Assembly (NCBI GenBank): GCA_945867285.1
Contig: CAMBHX010000040.1
Coordinates: forward strand, 1-12,704
Origin: Sulfuricurvum sp. IAE1
GTDB lineage: Bacteria > Campylobacterota > Campylobacteria > Campylobacterales > Sulfurimonadaceae
Direction: 5' to 3'
DNA: 12,704 bases
Shown here: in pieces, positions 7,050 to 12,704 of the stretch
How positions within the stretch are numbered: position 1 is the first letter of the stretch
Layout: each line of letters begins with the position of its first letter
Made by a program: the position numbers and the translations under genes
The notes under the pieces: generated by a model
What the model saw: only the letters and a program-made list of their open reading frames with translations
Told to the model about the DNA's origin: nothing
The model's database searches: none

Positions 7050-8000
7050 TTACTTCTTAAACACGTTTACAATTTTCGAAACTACTGCAACGGCACCCAT
7101 CACAATACCTCCAGATACAATACCTATAATGGCGTCTATGGCTATAGGCGTGAACCATCCTAAAGCGCCACCAATAGCAGGTATGCTTTGAGAGGTTTTG
7201 ACCGCAATTTCGACAACGTGATGCATCATAGGGATACCATGCGCCAAAATACTCCCGCCTACTAAAAACATAGCAATAGTACCCACGATTGTGAGGATCT
7301 TCATCAGCCTTGGAGCAAAGGAGAGTAAAGCCTTCCCCAGTGTGCGATTAAATGCCCCTTTGCGACCCAATGGAGCATTTTGCACTAAATATAAGCCTAT
7401 ATCATCGAGCTTAACGATGAGTGCCACAAAGCCATAGACCCCAACAGTCATTGCGACTGCAATAACCGATACAACAGCAGCTTGCGAACTTAGAGTCTGT
7501 GTAGCCACTGTCCCTAATGCTATCACGATAATTTCTGCTGATAGGACAAAATCGGTTCGAATCGCCCCTTTGATTTTCTCACGTTCGAGTTCTACTAAAT
7601 CAACTTCAGGGTGGATGATTGCTTCATGAAGGATATGTGCTTCATGGAGTATTTCCTCTTTGGAGTGCAAAAAGGGATGAACTATTTTTTCAAATCCTTC
7701 ATAACACAGATACGCACCACCCATCATCAAAATTGGGGTAATTGACCATGGCGCAAAGGCACTTAATGTTAAGGCGCTGGGAACTAAAATAAGCTTGTTT
7801 TTAAAGGAGCCTTTTGCTACAGCCCACACTACTGGCAGTTCACGATCCGCTCGCACGCCTGAGACCTGCTGGGAATTAAGGGCCAAATCATCACCTAAAA
7901 CTCCTGTGGTTTTTTTAGCTGCCACTTTACTCATAGCAGCAACATCATCCAAAACAGTCGTAATATCATCGATTAGGAGCAACAAGGAGCTTCCAGCCAT
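7050..8000 (-). CDS. DUF808 family inner-membrane protein (YedI homologue)
   Basis: A 316-residue protein beginning MAGSSLLLLIDDITTVLDD and containing KKTTGVLGDDLALNSQQVSG followed by RADRELPVVWAVAKGS, a hallmark of the DUF808/YedI family. It has about five to six hydrophobic segments (around 67-86, 87-101, 150-170, 174-196, 231-254, 282-312), so it is an integral inner-membrane protein. The function of the family is not established. A His-rich stretch (about 108-130, containing HPFLH and HEAHILHEAIIHPE) sits in the loop after the second hydrophobic segment and could bind metal (speculation). I chose the ATG at 8000: AAAGGA lies seven bases upstream, overlapping the ppx stop codon, whereas the in-frame TTG at 8006 would be almost on top of that site. 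It is the probable last gene of the ferredoxin-ppx transcript, 11 bases after ppx. Confidence 0.92.
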   Translation of the reverse strand: MAGSSLLLLIDDITTVLDDVAAMSKVAAKKTTGVLGDDLALNSQQVSGVRADRELPVVWAVAKGSFKNKLILVPSALTLSAFAPWSITPILMMGGAYLCYEGFEKIVHPFLHSKEEILHEAHILHEAIIHPEVDLVELEREKIKGAIRTDFVLSAEIIVIALGTVATQTLSSQAAVVSVIAVAMTVGVYGFVALIVKLDDIGLYLVQNAPLGRKGAFNRTLGKALLSFAPRLMKILTIVGTIAMFLVGGSILAHGIPMMHHVVEIAVKTSQSIPAIGGALGWFTPIAIDAIIGIVSGGIVMGAVAVVSKIVNVFKK

Positions 8001-8011
8001 AGGCAAATCCT

Positions 8012-9478
8012 TTAGAGGTGAATAAGGTGCAAGGAGAGATTTTTAGGGAGAATAAATGCTCGTAGTTGTTCTTTCGCTAAATATAAATGAGAAGAACTAA
8101 TCGTCAATGTTTCATTGTCAAATGTGATTGTATAATCATCCAGTCTCGAGCGTGCGGATAAAAGCGTATGGGCAAGCCATAATAAGGAGTGCAATGCATT
8201 AAGCTGCTTCTTTTCGGGGAGCAGTTTCTCATAACTGTTTTTGGGAACTAAATCACTGGACTCTTCCCCTTTTTTATACAGTAGAAGATGGGCTGTAAGA
8301 GCGATTTGCGCATGCGTTAATCCATAGTCCAAGCCACTCATTGCCAAATAAAAACTGTGTTTTTGATAGGCAAAATAGCGAATTCCTAAACCTGATGGCA
8401 ATAGTTTTGCCGCCATGACCAATTGTGTTTTAAGTGATGAATCCAAATTAAGATGCTTATGTGTTAAGTCAAATAGCTTTTTGACCATCGTAGCACATTG
8501 AACTCCATGATTACTATGAGTCGCATGGGTATCAAGCAAAAAGCGTAAACTTGGATTGTAATTAGCAGGAAATTTATGGCCGCAATTACGTAACATATCG
8601 CTTAAAAATACCCCCTCACGAACACCAACACCACTGCAAGTCAAAGAACTTGGAGTTAGACGATGTAAGATACGTAAAAAAACTAAAGCACCTGATTTAA
8701 TCGTATCAAAACGATCTGGTTTAATACCTAGGTTTTTTAATTTTTTAGGAGATGCTTCTAAGATAGCATTGCAAAAGAACTCGAACTCTTTTGTCTGGCA
8801 AGTATAACCATGTAGTTTTTTTAGGGGATAATCTTCTTGTTTCATTATCCCATCACAAAGGGCACGAAAACTTCCTCCAATACCTATAAGAGCATTAGTA
8901 GTATCAAAAGGGAGATTTTTGAGCGTATTGTCAATATAGTCAATGGCTCCTTGAACGTCATCTTGGTCCATAAAGAGTTCTTTGAGACGAACAGTTCCGA
9001 TATTGAGTGAAATAGTTTGAAGAATATTACCCTGCGACAAGAGGACAAATTCGGTTGATCCTCCACCCAAATCAACTCCGATAGCATCCATTTTTGGCAA
9101 GAGATTAGCGCAGGCTACCCCACCTAAATAAGCCTCTTTGTCTCCATCAATAACATTGATTGCTAAAGAGTGCTCTTTTTTAATACGTTGGATAAACTGT
9201 GATTTATTAGGAGCATCTCGCAAGGCTGAGGTGGCGACACAAAGGATTTTACGTGCTTTAAAAGAGTAGGCAACGAGGAGAAATTCTCCAATAGCTCTGG
9301 ATGCACGATCCATGGCTTCGTTTTGAAGATAACCATTTTTGGTATAAGCATCTTGGGCCAATCGTACAGAACTTTTGACTTCATGGACGATATGAAACGC
9401 GAAACGACTTGTTTTTTGGAACACAGCAAGACGCATTGAGTTAGACCCAATGTCAATGACTGCTGTGCATTGAGCCAT
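8012..9478 (-). CDS. ppx: Ppx/GppA family exopolyphosphatase / pppGpp phosphohydrolase
   Basis: A 488-residue member of the Ppx/GppA family (ASKHA fold), which removes phosphate from polyphosphate or pppGpp. The N-terminal part has the phosphate-1 loop VIDIGSNSMRL (7-17), an acidic catalytic position in GDKEAYLGG (Glu115), the phosphate-2 loop GVDLGGGSTEF (134-144), the glycine-rich GIGGSFRAL (199-207) and GVREGVF (285-291). The C-terminal part (about 315-400) is the HD-like domain of long Ppx/GppA proteins. Where an HD-type His-Asp/Glu pair would be expected, the sequence reads AAKLLPSGLG (356-365), so that pair is lost. The two subfamilies cannot be separated with confidence from sequence alone. 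The ATG follows the ferredoxin stop codon directly (TAAATG) with only a weak purine-rich site, suggesting translational coupling. Confidence 0.92.
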   Translation of the reverse strand: MAQCTAVIDIGSNSMRLAVFQKTSRFAFHIVHEVKSSVRLAQDAYTKNGYLQNEAMDRASRAIGEFLLVAYSFKARKILCVATSALRDAPNKSQFIQRIKKEHSLAINVIDGDKEAYLGGVACANLLPKMDAIGVDLGGGSTEFVLLSQGNILQTISLNIGTVRLKELFMDQDDVQGAIDYIDNTLKNLPFDTTNALIGIGGSFRALCDGIMKQEDYPLKKLHGYTCQTKEFEFFCNAILEASPKKLKNLGIKPDRFDTIKSGALVFLRILHRLTPSSLTCSGVGVREGVFLSDMLRNCGHKFPANYNPSLRFLLDTHATHSNHGVQCATMVKKLFDLTHKHLNLDSSLKTQLVMAAKLLPSGLGIRYFAYQKHSFYLAMSGLDYGLTHAQIALTAHLLLYKKGEESSDLVPKNSYEKLLPEKKQLNALHSLLWLAHTLLSARSRLDDYTITFDNETLTISSSHLYLAKEQLRAFILPKNLSLHLIHL

Positions 9479-9736
9479 TTATTCTGAGTCTTCTTCCATA
9501 AGTTGTTTATGTTTAAATAAAAGTTCTTGCATGGTCTCAACATTGTCTTTATCCGGAATAATACAATCAACGGGGCATACGGCGATACATGCAGGCTCAT
9601 CATACGTTCCTACACACTCAGTACAACGATCTGGATCGATGATATAAATCGGGTCACCCTCTTCGATAGCATCTGTAGGGCACTCTTCTCGACACGCATC
9701 ACATGCGATACATTCGTCAACGATAATTAATGGCAT
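9479..9736 (-). CDS. 2[4Fe-4S] ferredoxin, YfhL/Alvin-type
   Basis: An 85-residue bacterial ferredoxin with two [4Fe-4S] cluster motifs. The first is C9-x2-C12-x2-C15-x3-C19-Pro. The second is C38-x2-C41-x8-C50-x3-C54-Pro. The eight-residue gap in the second motif (VGTYDEPA) is the Alvin/YfhL-type insertion, which is linked in that family to very low reduction potentials. The acidic C-terminal tail of about 30 residues also fits that group. It should act as a soluble cytosolic electron carrier; the partner is not evident here. The start ATG has AAGG about eight bases upstream. It is the first gene of a minus-strand run with ppx (abutting) and DUF808. From memory, C. jejuni has a ferredoxin (fdxB) directly beside cosR; if so, this neighbourhood is conserved. 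Confidence 0.96.
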   Translation of the reverse strand: MPLIIVDECIACDACREECPTDAIEEGDPIYIIDPDRCTECVGTYDEPACIAVCPVDCIIPDKDNVETMQELLFKHKQLMEEDSE

Positions 9737-9766
9737 TGGTAACCTTGAATTGTAGATAGTGGGCGA

Positions 9767-9775
9767 TTTATAGCA
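9767..9775 (-). promoter_or_regulatory. Extended -10 promoter of the ferredoxin-ppx-DUF808 operon
   Basis: On the minus strand TGCTATAAA forms a TGn extended -10 (hexamer TATAAA at 9767-9772), preceded by a run of six T. It predicts a start near 9760 and a leader of about 24 bases. A small inverted repeat, AGCAA/TTGCT with a TTTT loop (9772-9785), overlaps its upstream edge. It lies in the 59-base gap after the histidine kinase gene. Confidence 0.55.
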
Positions 9776-9795
9776 AAAAATTGCTTAAGATGAGG

Positions 9796-11097
9796 TTATC
9801 GTTGTGGTAGTAGACAGTAGAGCTTACTGGGAAGAACAAGTTGGGATACGGCTCCATCTATTCCATCAGTTCGATTGGTGATACTAATACGTGCTCCGAT
9901 TGCATCTGCAGCACTTTTAGCTAAAAACAATCCCAATCCGACCCCCGATTGATTTCCTTGACGTTTGAACGGGGCAAACAAATCAACACTCTCGTCCACC
10001 CCGCACCCTTCGTCAACTACTTCAATGACGATATCATCACCATGGAGATAGCTTACAAAAAGTATTTTCTTTTCTTTAGGGGTAAACTTGAGAGCATTTT
10101 GTAAAAAGTTTTGCAAAATTTGATCTAGCAGTGTCACTTGAATAAGAGCATTAAAAGAGTCAGGCTCAAAATTGCATTCTAAACTTTTACTTTCACTGTG
10201 TGCTAGAAGTTTAAAATCTTCACACCATTTACGCAAAATATTGACAATATCAGCTTCAACGGGCATCTCTAGCTGAGCTCCCTCTTGTCGTCCTACATTG
10301 AGAATGTTAGAGACAATTTTATTCATCTCATCGATACTTTGATTCGTGATTTTAATGGCTTCAATGTACTCTTGAGGTGAACGTGTTTTGATGAGCGTTA
10401 CTTGATTTTTGAGCTTTATGACCGCAAGAGGTGTTTTGAGTTCATGTGCCGTTCCGATAAATAACTCTTTTTGGTATTTGACAAAATTTTGAATACGGTT
10501 CATGAGATGATTAATCGTTTCACCTAAGGGGACAAACTCTTCGGGTAAATTGGCCACTGCAATGGGGCGCATAAGATGTTCATTCATGTTTGCAAGACGT
10601 TTTGTGAGTGCATTAATAGGAGCAATGAGCATCTTAGATAAAGCAATGGCATAGAGGATAATAACAATAAATCCAAAAGCATTGATAATAAAAATAGAGC
10701 GAAGTATTTTTTGTAGTAAAAGCTTTGTCGGTGTAATGTCTCTTGACATTTTGAGATAGACAGAGTTTTCAAAATCAAAAGGGTAAATAAGTGTTAGTTG
10801 GGTAGTTCCATCGGACTTGCGTAGTTCATAAAATTCGAGTGCCGTAATTTGTTTTTTGACCTGAATTAGCTCAATATCAAGATTAGATAGTAATTCAGGA
10901 TTGTTTTGTTGGGCTGCTATAAGCGACTTGGAGGCACATATATTTTGGGCAGTATGTATGAGTTCCGTTTGTTTGGTTTCAATGATGGATTGTTGGATAA
11001 AAAAGTATAAAAAAGAAGAAAATAGGAGCACCAAAGCAGCCGAAGCTACAATGAGCTGAAAGATAAATCGACGTCTAATGCTATATTTAGAAAGCAT
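9796..11097 (-). CDS. Membrane sensor histidine kinase, probable partner of the HsrA/CosR-type regulator
   Basis: A 433-residue transmembrane histidine kinase. A first membrane helix (about 13-34) and a second (about 135-155) flank a periplasmic sensor of roughly 100 residues with no recognisable domain. A HAMP-like linker follows (about 156-207). HisKA has the phospho-accepting His218 in FIGTAHELKTPLAVIK. The ATPase domain has the N box with Asn334 (LQNALKFTP), the G1 box VVDEGCGVD (360-368), the F box LFAPFKR (373-379) and the G2 box GVGLGLFLAK (385-394). All catalytic motifs are intact, so it should autophosphorylate. It lies 106 bases downstream of the response regulator on the same strand, which strongly suggests a cognate pair. 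The ATG at 11097 has no good ribosome-binding site, and a hairpin lies just upstream. The signal sensed is unknown. Confidence 0.95.
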   Translation of the reverse strand: MLSKYSIRRRFIFQLIVASAALVLLFSSFLYFFIQQSIIETKQTELIHTAQNICASKSLIAAQQNNPELLSNLDIELIQVKKQITALEFYELRKSDGTTQLTLIYPFDFENSVYLKMSRDITPTKLLLQKILRSIFIINAFGFIVIILYAIALSKMLIAPINALTKRLANMNEHLMRPIAVANLPEEFVPLGETINHLMNRIQNFVKYQKELFIGTAHELKTPLAVIKLKNQVTLIKTRSPQEYIEAIKITNQSIDEMNKIVSNILNVGRQEGAQLEMPVEADIVNILRKWCEDFKLLAHSESKSLECNFEPDSFNALIQVTLLDQILQNFLQNALKFTPKEKKILFVSYLHGDDIVIEVVDEGCGVDESVDLFAPFKRQGNQSGVGLGLFLAKSAADAIGARISITNRTDGIDGAVSQLVLPSKLYCLLPQR

Positions 11098-11112
11098 ATT
11101 TTAGTTATTCTT

Positions 11113-11126
11113 CAGCATTTATGCTG
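11113..11126 (-). repeat. Short inverted repeat just upstream of the histidine kinase start
   Basis: CAGCA and TGCTG pair as a perfect five-base stem around TAAA on the minus strand (six if the loop tightens). The repeat ends 15 bases before the kinase ATG. In mRNA it could affect ribosome access, because this gene has no clear Shine-Dalgarno site. It has no following T-run, so it is not a standard terminator. Confidence 0.4.
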
Positions 11127-11165
11127 GCAGCTTTAGGGGGATGCAAGGTATATTTGTCCCTGTCT

Positions 11166-11189
11166 CTAAAACGGATGAATTCGTTTTAG
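11166..11189 (-). repeat. Inverted repeat between regulator and kinase genes
   Basis: Two perfect eight-base arms, CTAAAACG and CGTTTTAG, are separated by eight bases. They begin 14 bases downstream of the regulator stop codon on the minus strand. The arms are AT-rich and no T-run follows, so it is a poor intrinsic terminator. It may be an mRNA 3'-end stabiliser, a processing or attenuation point, or a protein-binding palindrome. Confidence 0.45.
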
Positions 11190-11203
11190 TGTGTAACATG
11201 GTG

Positions 11204-11881
11204 TTAGTTACTAATCTCTTTTGGGAAACAAAAGCGGTAACCACGACGACGAACTGTTTCGATAGTGGTAATACCCAATGGTTTATCCATTTTTTGACGA
11301 ATTTGGTTAATCGCAACCTCAATAACGTTAGGGGTAACAAGCTCTGGTTCTTCCCAAATAGCATCCAATAGTTGCTCTTTAGAGACGATTTGATCACGAT
11401 GACGTGCCAAATGAGTAAGAACTTCAAAAGGCTTTCCTTTGAGTTCGATCTCTTTTTCTTTGTAGATGATTTTTTCTTCTTCTGGATTGATGATCAAATC
11501 ATCGATTTCAATGATATTACTACCACCAAAACGTAAACGTGCTGCAATACGAGCAATCAAAACATCAAAATCGAATGGTTTACGGATATAGTCATCAGCA
11601 CCAGCATTAAGTGCTTCGATTTCGCTTGCATTATCATCACGAGCCGAGAGGATAACAACAGCTGTTTTAGGTGTGTTGCGTTTAATATCTCCGATAATAT
11701 CAATACTATTGCCATCTGGTAGCATCCAGTCCATTAAAATCAGATCATAATTACGGATATCGAGATAATACTCGCCGTCTTTGAGAGTCTCAACGACATC
11801 ACTTTGGTAGCCAAACTCTTTGAGCCCTTCTGCTAGGGTTTTATTGAGAGTTACTTCGTCTTCGATAATTAAAATGCGCAT
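11204..11881 (-). CDS. hsrA: OmpR-family response regulator, HsrA/CosR orthologue
   Basis: A 225-residue regulator with an N-terminal receiver domain (about 1-110) and a C-terminal winged-helix DNA-binding domain (about 125-220). The DNA-binding half (KGKPFEVLTHLARH, VSKEQLLDAIWEEPE, VTPNVIEVAINQIRQKMDKP, TVRRRGYRFCFPK) matches, as remembered, H. pylori HsrA (HP1043) and C. jejuni CosR almost residue for residue. Those proteins are essential regulators of growth, oxidative stress and respiration genes. They are orphans lacking the normal phospho-acceptor site. Here the receiver is canonical: acidic pair Glu7-Asp8, phospho-acceptor Asp51 (LILMDWMLPDG), switch Ser79 (VVILSARDD) and Lys101 (RKPF). 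I chose the ATG at 11881, with AGAGGA six bases upstream; the preceding in-frame TTG is too close to that site. A kinase gene follows in the same orientation. folB and plsY are upstream. Confidence 0.95.
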   Translation of the reverse strand: MRILIIEDEVTLNKTLAEGLKEFGYQSDVVETLKDGEYYLDIRNYDLILMDWMLPDGNSIDIIGDIKRNTPKTAVVILSARDDNASEIEALNAGADDYIRKPFDFDVLIARIAARLRFGGSNIIEIDDLIINPEEEKIIYKEKEIELKGKPFEVLTHLARHRDQIVSKEQLLDAIWEEPELVTPNVIEVAINQIRQKMDKPLGITTIETVRRRGYRFCFPKEISN

Positions 11882-11913
11882 CAAGGTTCCTCTAAGCTGG
11901 AAATTTTTCCGAA

Positions 11914-11922
11914 ATTATATCA
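11914..11922 (-). promoter_or_regulatory. Extended -10 promoter of the hsrA-type regulator
   Basis: On the minus strand TGATATAAT is an exact extended -10 (hexamer TATAAT at 11914-11919). TTTAAA at 11937-11942 stands 17 bases upstream, at the -35 position. Transcription should begin near 11907, leaving a leader of about 26 bases that contains AGAGGA. This is the best-formed promoter in the window. Confidence 0.7.
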
Positions 11923-11937
11923 TACTTTTAGAAATTT

Positions 11938-11963
11938 TTAAACTATTTTTAAAAAAAATTAAA
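11938..11963 (-). promoter_or_regulatory. Three phased TTTAA motifs upstream of the regulator promoter
   Basis: TTTAA occurs on the minus strand at 11959-11963, 11949-11953 and 11938-11942. The start-to-start steps are 10 and 11 bases, one helical turn each, and the last copy coincides with the -35 region. OmpR-family dimers bind direct half-sites spaced about this far apart, and H. pylori HsrA is reported to bind TTTAAG-like repeats at its own promoter. An autoregulatory operator is therefore plausible. The region is extremely AT-rich, so chance is a real alternative. Confidence 0.4.
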
Positions 11964-11982
11964 GCTTTGAGAGAAATATTAG

Positions 11983-12309
11983 TTAAAAACAATAATTATT
12001 TTGAACTCCAACGGTGCAGTTTTGGAGAATGTTTGGTTTACGTAAGGTAAGGGTGAGTTCATCAATAAGAGGAAAAGATTTTTTAAGAACAACACTCAAA
12101 GTCTCTAGCGCTGTTTCGACAAGTTCAAACTTTTGAGTGTGCATCGTCATTTCGATTAGATTAGATACATCCGCATAATTGATAAATTCAGTAGCGTTAT
12201 AATGATAATTGATGATACAGTCAATAGAGACTTTTTGTAAGCTAGTCCGTTCAAAATCGAGAATTCCAATAATTGTCTCAAAAGTCAAATTCTCGATTAA
12301 TATTGTCAT
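11983..12309 (-). CDS. folB: Dihydroneopterin aldolase (FolB)
   Basis: A 108-residue protein of the FolB family, which cleaves 7,8-dihydroneopterin to 6-hydroxymethyl-7,8-dihydropterin and glycolaldehyde in folate synthesis. Matching features are GILDFERTSLQKV with Glu20, INYADVS with Tyr45, VETALETLS with Glu65, and LTLRKPN with Lys91. These correspond to the Glu/Tyr/Glu/Lys active-site set known from S. aureus DHNA. It is slightly short for the family (usually about 110-125) but complete. The ATG overlaps the plsY stop codon by four bases (ATGA), so it is translationally coupled to plsY and probably transcribed from a promoter outside the window. The stop is 60 bases upstream of the regulator's -10 element. 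No clear hairpin terminator follows, only AT-rich sequence. Confidence 0.88.
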   Translation of the reverse strand: MTILIENLTFETIIGILDFERTSLQKVSIDCIINYHYNATEFINYADVSNLIEMTMHTQKFELVETALETLSVVLKKSFPLIDELTLTLRKPNILQNCTVGVQNNYCF

Positions 12310-12704
12310 GCTACACGCTTCTCTTCACCTTTGAACAGACGGACAAAATTTGGGATATGTTTATAAAAGAGGATAAAGGCGATAAAAACAACTGGTGCAT
12401 GAAACATGGTGGGATAGAGGACAAAAGAGGAAATAACGAGTGCCGCCAATCCAGTCATAGAAGAAAGTGATGAAATACGAATAGTTTTGGCTGCAATTGC
12501 CCATACGACCAAAGCAATTACTGTTGGAATTGGCAGCATTACTGCCATAACGCCCATGCCGGTAGCAACTCCTTTGCCTCCCTCAAACCATAAATAAGGG
12601 CTAAAGCAGTGTCCTATTACCGCCAAAGCAGCAACTCCCCATAAAACACTCTCGTCTGCGCCGAAAACGTATTTAACGACTAAAAGGACAATAATACCTT
12701 TGAG
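12306..12704 (-). CDS. plsY: Glycerol-3-phosphate acyltransferase PlsY, C-terminal part (start outside window)
   Basis: The frame is open to the last base of the window, so the N-terminal part is missing; 132 residues are visible, and PlsY is usually about 200. The conserved motif GHCFSPYLWFEGGKGVATGMG is present in pieces: GHCFSP, then the GGKGVAT loop that binds phosphate or acyl-phosphate. Hydrophobic segments flank it (VIALVVWAIAA, MTGLAALVISSFVLY, APVVFIAFILFYKHI), as expected for this small integral membrane enzyme. PlsY transfers an acyl group from acyl-phosphate to glycerol-3-phosphate, the first committed step of phospholipid synthesis. The cytoplasmic tail is short and basic. An in-frame TTG at 12626 lies between conserved segments and is not the start. 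The gene overlaps folB by four bases. Confidence 0.94.
   Translation of the reverse strand, partial: LKGIIVLLVVKYVFGADESVLWGVAALAVIGHCFSPYLWFEGGKGVATGMGVMAVMLPIPTVIALVVWAIAAKTIRISSLSSMTGLAALVISSFVLYPTMFHAPVVFIAFILFYKHIPNFVRLFKGEEKRVA

Noticed and set aside
7036..7065. Bidirectional terminator between bamA and the DUF808 gene
   Set aside because: Only a five-base stem (GTTTA/TAAAC) is visible, lying mostly in the DUF808 coding end, with no T-run.
9163..9603. 146-residue minus-strand frame overlapping ppx and the ferredoxin
   Set aside because: It is a shadow of two genes with clear cofactor and active-site motifs; its sequence shows no family features.
11141..11371. 76-residue plus-strand frame antisense to the regulator
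   Set aside because: Most of it mirrors the strongly conserved DNA-binding domain, so openness is explained by that constraint; it has no good ribosome-binding site.
11119..11427. 102-residue minus-strand frame over the regulator's 3' end and the spacer
   Set aside because: It overlaps the regulator in another frame for most of its length and shows no family features; the spacer alone does not hold a credible small gene.
11943..11982. Rho-independent terminator after folB
   Set aside because: There is a T-rich stretch on the minus strand, but the only nearby palindrome (AAAGCTTT) has no loop and cannot form a useful hairpin.
12624..12626. TTG at 12626 as the start of plsY
   Set aside because: It falls within a conserved PlsY segment and the frame continues open to the window end, so the gene is simply cut off.

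Overview
The window looks like a chromosomal segment of a free-living campylobacterotan (epsilonproteobacterium), probably close to Sulfurimonas/Sulfuricurvum. The strongest evidence is the OmpR-family regulator at 11204-11881. Its DNA-binding half is nearly identical, as far as I remember those proteins, to HsrA (HP1043) of Helicobacter pylori and CosR (Cj0355c) of Campylobacter jejuni, a lineage-restricted essential regulator. AT-rich extended -10 promoters without a clear -35 fit the same group. No mobile element, CRISPR array, tRNA or rRNA gene was seen. Coding density is very high, and no gap without a gene exceeds about 110 bases.

Layout. (1) 1-3853, plus strand: a tightly overlapping aerotolerance-type (Bat) module. 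It holds the 3' end of a TPR protein (BatB/BatC type), BatD, a MoxR AAA+ ATPase, a DUF58 protein and a small one-pass membrane protein. All junctions overlap, so the five genes are surely one transcript. The order places moxR-DUF58 after batD instead of at the front. (2) 3846-4682, minus strand: tyrA (prephenate dehydrogenase), tail-to-tail with the Bat operon and overlapping it by 8 bases. (3) 4789-7035, plus: bamA, divergent from tyrA across a 106-base promoter region. (4) 7050-9736, minus: a ferredoxin, a Ppx/GppA phosphatase and a DUF808 membrane protein, nearly abutting and probably cotranscribed from a promoter at about 9767. (5) 9796-11881, minus: an HsrA/CosR-type response regulator followed by a membrane histidine kinase. 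(6) 11983-12704, minus: the 3' part of plsY, overlapping folB.

How the parts fit. The Bat/MoxR module is an envelope-associated ATPase plus scaffold system. bamA builds outer-membrane proteins, plsY starts phospholipid synthesis, folB makes folate precursors and tyrA makes tyrosine. The most interesting part is the two-component locus. The HsrA/CosR regulators of Helicobacter and Campylobacter are known as atypical orphans lacking a normal phospho-acceptor aspartate. Here the same regulator has a complete receiver-domain active site and sits directly upstream of a full histidine kinase. This looks like the ancestral, signal-responsive form of that regulator. Its promoter carries three helically phased TTTAA motifs reaching the -35 position, which suggests autoregulation.
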